From Sphingobium sp. B2D3C (GTDB lineage: Bacteria; Pseudomonadota; Alphaproteobacteria; Sphingomonadales; Sphingomonadaceae), in contig NZ_JAOQOK010000001.1 of the NCBI RefSeq assembly GCF_025961835.1, forward strand, positions 744,001 through 808,000: 64,000 bases of DNA. Direction: 5' to 3'. Below are positions 61,149 to 64,000 of this stretch, one piece after another; positions within the stretch are counted from its first letter, which is position 1; each line of letters starts with the position of its first letter. The notes beneath the pieces were generated by a model. It saw nothing but the letters and a program-made list of their open reading frames with translations. It ran no database searches and had not been told where the DNA came from. A program made the position numbers and the translations under genes.

Positions 61149-61627
61149 TTGCGCATCTCGTCAAATCCTTCACCCTCTGGGAGTTTTTGAAGGCGCACGC
61201 TTTGACCTTGAAGTATTTCTTCAAGCCCAAGGCGACCATCAACTACCCCTATGAGAAGAACCCGATCTCGCCCCGCTTCCGCGGCGAGCATGCGCTGCGC
61301 CGTTATCCCAATGGCGAAGAGCGCTGCATCGCATGCAAGCTGTGCGAGGCAATCTGCCCGGCGCAGGCGATCACCATCGAGGCGCAGCCGCGCGACGATG
61401 GCTCGCGCCGCACGACGCGCTACGATATCGACATGGTGAAGTGCATTTATTGCGGCTTCTGCCAGGAAGCCTGCCCGGTCGACGCGATCGTGGAAGGCCC
61501 GAACTTCGAGTTTGCCACGGAAACCCGTGAAGAACTCTATTACGACAAGGCGAAACTGCTCGCCAATGGTGACAAATGGGAGCGGGCAATCGCGGCGAAC
61601 CTTGCCGCCGATGCCCCCTACCGTTAA
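61145..61627 (+). CDS. nuoI: NADH-quinone oxidoreductase subunit I
   Basis: A 160-residue, 23-kDa ferredoxin-like subunit with two [4Fe-4S] clusters (N6a and N6b). The ligand motifs are [18 protein letters not shown] and [18 protein letters not shown]. An N-terminal amphipathic part ([19 protein letters not shown]) docks it on the membrane arm. The ATG overlaps the nuoH stop. Thirty bases separate it from nuoJ. Confidence 0.95.
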   Translation: MIAHLVKSFTLWEFLKAHALTLKYFFKPKATINYPYEKNPISPRFRGEHALRRYPNGEERCIACKLCEAICPAQAITIEAQPRDDGSRRTTRYDIDMVKCIYCGFCQEACPVDAIVEGPNFEFATETREELYYDKAKLLANGDKWERAIAANLAADAPYR

Positions 61628-61657
61628 GGCGCCGCGAAGGGACCAGAGGGGGACGTT

Positions 61658-62272
61658 TTGACCGTTCAAGTTTTCGCCTTCTACCTGTTCGCGAGCATCG
61701 TCGTGGCATCCGCCACGATGGTCATTCTCGCGCGCAATCCGGTGCACAGCGTGCTCTGGCTCATCCTGGCGTTTTTCAACGCGGCGGGACTCATGGTGCT
61801 GCTCGGCGCCGAGTTCGTCGCGATGCTGCTCGTCATCGTCTATGTGGGTGCGGTCGCCGTGCTCTTCCTCTTCGTGGTGATGATGCTCGACATCGATTTC
61901 GCGGAGTTGCGAGCGGGATTCGTCAGTTATTTCCCGCTGGGCGGCGCCATCGCGCTGATCCTGCTGGTCGAGCTGGTGCTGGGCATCGCCATCTGGCAGG
62001 CCGGTGAAGTCACGCTCGCGCAGCGGGCTGCGCCGACACCGACGGACATGCCGAACATCCAGGCGATCGGCGCGCTGCTTTACTCGCGCTACATCTTCCT
62101 GTTCGAGGCGGCCGGGCTCATCCTGCTCGTTGCGATGATCGGCGCCATCGTGCTGACGCATCGCGCCCGGGGCGGCGTGCGCTCGCAGGACATCGGCAAG
62201 CAGGTCCGCCGCCGGCCCGAGGATGCCGTGCGCAACATCGATCAGCCGGTGGGCAAGGGGGTAGAGCTGTGA
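61658..62272 (+). CDS. nuoJ: NADH-quinone oxidoreductase subunit J
   Basis: A 204-residue, five-span membrane subunit of complex I. Conserved parts are ARNPVHSVLWLILAFFNAAG, GAEFVAMLLVIVYVGAVAVLFLF (the span with the pi-bulge that couples to proton pumping) and a final span AAGLILLVAMIGAIVLTHR. It starts at TTG 61658 with GAGGGGGAC upstream; no ATG or GTG precedes the conserved first span. A REP-like element of about 110 bases follows its stop. Confidence 0.92.
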   Translation: MTVQVFAFYLFASIVVASATMVILARNPVHSVLWLILAFFNAAGLMVLLGAEFVAMLLVIVYVGAVAVLFLFVVMMLDIDFAELRAGFVSYFPLGGAIALILLVELVLGIAIWQAGEVTLAQRAAPTPTDMPNIQAIGALLYSRYIFLFEAAGLILLVAMIGAIVLTHRARGGVRSQDIGKQVRRRPEDAVRNIDQPVGKGVEL

Positions 62273-62291
62273 GCCTCTTCCGCATCAACAC

Positions 62292-62400
62292 TCCGTTCGT
62301 GTCGAGCGTCGTCGAGACACGTCGCGCACCCCGCTTCTCGACCTTGGCCTGTCCTGAGCGCCTGCCTATGCAGGCAGTCGAAGGGCTCGAAGCGAATGGA
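62292..62400. repeat. REP-like palindromic element between nuoJ and nuoK
   Basis: A 109-base non-coding unit with imperfect inverted ends: CCGTTCGTGTCGAG (62293-62306) and CTCGAAGCGAATGG (62386-62399) pair at 11 of 14 positions. Inside are GTGTCGAG-CGTCG-TCGAGACAC and the hairpin GCCTGC-CTAT-GCAGGC (62360-62375). Motifs of the form CCGTTCGTGTCGAGC...GTCGAGACACG recur between sphingomonad genes in my knowledge, so this is probably a copy of a dispersed repeat. Only one copy is seen in this window. Confidence 0.6.
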
Positions 62401-62417
62401 AAGGGAGGTCTTTCCGA

Positions 62418-62723
62418 ATGATCGGCCTGGGTCATTATGTCGTCGTCAGCGCGATCCTGTTCGTGCTCGGCGTGCTCGGCATCTTCATCAACCGCAAGAA
62501 CATCATCGTCATCCTGATGGCGATCGAGCTGATCCTGCTGGCGGTGAACATCAATCTCGTCGCGTTCAGCGCCTATCTGGGCGATCTGGTCGGGCAGGTC
62601 TTCGCCATGTTCGTTCTGACGGTGGCCGCCGGTGAAGCGGCGATCGGTCTGGCGATCCTCGTCATCTATTTCCGTCAGCGCGGCACCATCGCCGTCGACG
62701 ATGTCAACCAGATGAAGGGCTGA
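62418..62723 (+). CDS. nuoK: NADH-quinone oxidoreductase subunit K
   Basis: A 101-residue, three-span antiporter-like subunit. The two buried glutamates that carry protons are present: [18 protein letters not shown] in the second span and [18 protein letters not shown] in the third. The ATG at 62418 has GGGAGG upstream. Usually nuoJ and nuoK almost touch; here a repeat element separates them by 145 bases. It is followed four bases later by nuoL. Confidence 0.95.
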   Translation: MIGLGHYVVVSAILFVLGVLGIFINRKNIIVILMAIELILLAVNINLVAFSAYLGDLVGQVFAMFVLTVAAGEAAIGLAILVIYFRQRGTIAVDDVNQMKG

Positions 62724-62727
62724 TCGC

Positions 62728-64000
62728 GTGATCTCAATCATCGTCTTCGGTCCGCTGCTGGCCGCGATCATCGCGGGGCTCGGCCAGCGCGCAATCGGCA
62801 ATGTGCCGTCCAAGATCATCACGACGGGCGCGCTGTTCCTCTCCTGCGCGCTGTCCTGGCCGATCTTCATCTCCTACCTCACCGGCAATGCGCAGCCGCA
62901 GATTGTCGAGCTGTTCACCTGGATGCGCTCCGGCACGCTGGACGTCAGCTGGGCGCTGCGGGTGGATTCGCTCACGGCGACGATGCTCGTCGTCATCACC
63001 AGCGTCTCCGCTCTCGTCCACCTGTATAGCTGGGGCTATATGGACGAGGACCCGGATCAGCCGCGCTTCTTCGCCTATCTCTCGCTGTTCACCTTCGCGA
63101 TGCTGATGCTGGTGACCGCCAACAACCTGCTGCAGATGTTCTTCGGCTGGGAAGGCGTGGGCCTGGCCTCCTATTTGCTGATCGGTTTCTGGTACAAGAA
63201 GCCCTCGGCGGGCGCGGCGGCCATCAAGGCGTTCGTCGTCAACCGCGTCGGCGACTTGGGCTTCATGCTCGGCATCTTCGGCATTTATCTGGTGTTCGGC
63301 ACGATCGACATTCCGGCGATCCTCGCCGCCGCGCCGACCATGGCCGGTTCGACCATCGGCTTCCTCGGCATGCGCCTCGACACCATGACGGTGCTGTGCC
63401 TGCTGCTGTTCATCGGCGCGATGGGCAAGTCCGCGCAGCTCGGCCTCCACACCTGGTTGCCGGACGCGATGGAAGGCCCGACGCCGGTCTCCGCGCTCAT
63501 CCACGCCGCGACCATGGTCACGGCAGGTGTGTTCATGGTCTGCCGCCTTTCGCCGCTGTTCGAGACGAGCGCGACGGCTATGGCGGTGGTTACCATCGTT
63601 GGCGCGGCAACCTGCATCTTCGCCGCCACCATCGGCACGGTGCAGACCGACATCAAGCGCGTGATCGCCTATTCGACCTGCTCGCAGCTCGGCTACATGT
63701 TCTTCGCCGCTGGCGTGGGTGCTTATGGTGCCGCGATGTTCCACCTGCTGACGCACGCCTTCTTCAAGGCGCTGCTCTTCCTTGGTGCCGGCTCGGTAAT
63801 CCATGCCATGCATCACGAGCAGGACATGCGCTATTATGGCGGCCTGCGGAAATCGATCCCGATCACCTTCTGGACGATGCTGCTCGGCACGCTGGCTATT
63901 ACCGGCGTCGGCATTCCCGGCACCTATTTCGGCTTTGCCGGCTTCTTCTCCAAGGATGCCATCTTGGAGAGCGCCTTCGCGGCGGGCGGCCACGGCACGG
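62728..64000 (+). CDS. nuoL: NADH-quinone oxidoreductase subunit L (partial, cut by window end)
   Basis: The first 424 codons of the large antiporter-like subunit of complex I, starting at GTG 62728. Conserved parts are [19 protein letters not shown] (Glu of the proton channel), [43 protein letters not shown] (split here as the ion-channel helix with its Lys/His neighbours) and [18 protein letters not shown]. Spans look intact to the window edge. nuoM and nuoN would be expected beyond it. Confidence 0.94.
   Translation, partial: MISIIVFGPLLAAIIAGLGQRAIGNVPSKIITTGALFLSCALSWPIFISYLTGNAQPQIVELFTWMRSGTLDVSWALRVDSLTATMLVVITSVSALVHLYSWGYMDEDPDQPRFFAYLSLFTFAMLMLVTANNLLQMFFGWEGVGLASYLLIGFWYKKPSAGAAAIKAFVVNRVGDLGFMLGIFGIYLVFGTIDIPAILAAAPTMAGSTIGFLGMRLDTMTVLCLLLFIGAMGKSAQLGLHTWLPDAMEGPTPVSALIHAATMVTAGVFMVCRLSPLFETSATAMAVVTIVGAATCIFAATIGTVQTDIKRVIAYSTCSQLGYMFFAAGVGAYGAAMFHLLTHAFFKALLFLGAGSVIHAMHHEQDMRYYGGLRKSIPITFWTMLLGTLAITGVGIPGTYFGFAGFFSKDAILESAFAAGGHGT

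Noticed and set aside
62360..62375. The GCCTGC-CTAT-GCAGGC hairpin as a stand-alone terminator of nuoJ
   Set aside because: There is no T-run and it lies inside the larger REP-like unit in an operon that must be read through.

Overview
The window looks like chromosome of an alphaproteobacterium of the order Sphingomonadales. GC is high, intergenic spacing is tight, many starts overlap upstream stops (ATGA, GTGA), and TonB-receptor transport sits beside aromatic and ester catabolism. The meta-cleavage-type enzymes, the exosortase of the alphaproteobacterial XrtV type and the REP-like intergenic element fit the same group. Genus cannot be fixed from sequence reading alone. No rRNA, tRNA, CRISPR array, transposase or origin was seen.

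Region 1 (1-41460) is a large accessory catabolic island. It opens with the end of a LigJ-like 4-oxalomesaconate hydratase and two RraA/LigK-like aldolase-family genes, the last steps of protocatechuate/gallate meta-cleavage. A leftward block follows: GntR regulator, dehydrogenase, two LigI-like amidohydrolases, a BNR-repeat protein, an MFS exporter, membrane proteins and an acyl-CoA-dehydrogenase-fold flavin monooxygenase. It faces a LigB-type extradiol dioxygenase-like gene. Next come a Rieske oxygenase, an MBL hydrolase, two more MFS carriers, six ester hydrolases (including a tannase/feruloyl esterase and two type-B carboxylesterases), a TonB-dependent receptor, a serralysin-like M10 metalloprotease, an orphan TAXI binding protein, a VanA-like Rieske oxygenase with a stand-alone ferredoxin, an FAD-dependent reductase-family protein and a MarR regulator. 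My inference is uptake and extracellular ester cleavage of a plant-phenolic or similar aromatic ester, then oxygenation, ring opening and aldol cleavage to central metabolites.

Two patterns tie the island together. First, a short palindrome TTGT-N3-ACAA (exact or near) lies upstream of at least six separate transcription units and is a plausible operator for the island's GntR regulator. Second, five divergent paralogues of a DoxX-like small membrane protein are scattered through the island, each beside a different catabolic or transport gene; two are followed by a tiny single-membrane-span partner. These are the best candidates for an undescribed system.

Region 2 (41488-51544) is mostly housekeeping: S9 peptidase, trmFO, DUF952, TesB thioesterase, a CmcJ/NvfI-family protein, an exosortase without its usual partner, a DUF465 protein, EF-P, an inositol-monophosphatase-family gene, bacterioferritin and its ferredoxin.

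Region 3 (51759-64000) is the respiratory complex I operon nuoABCD-x-x-EF-x-GHIJKL, cut by the window end inside nuoL. It carries three non-nuo genes, a REP-like element between nuoJ and nuoK, and an unusual ten-proline tail on NuoC that would need the EF-P encoded 4 kb upstream.
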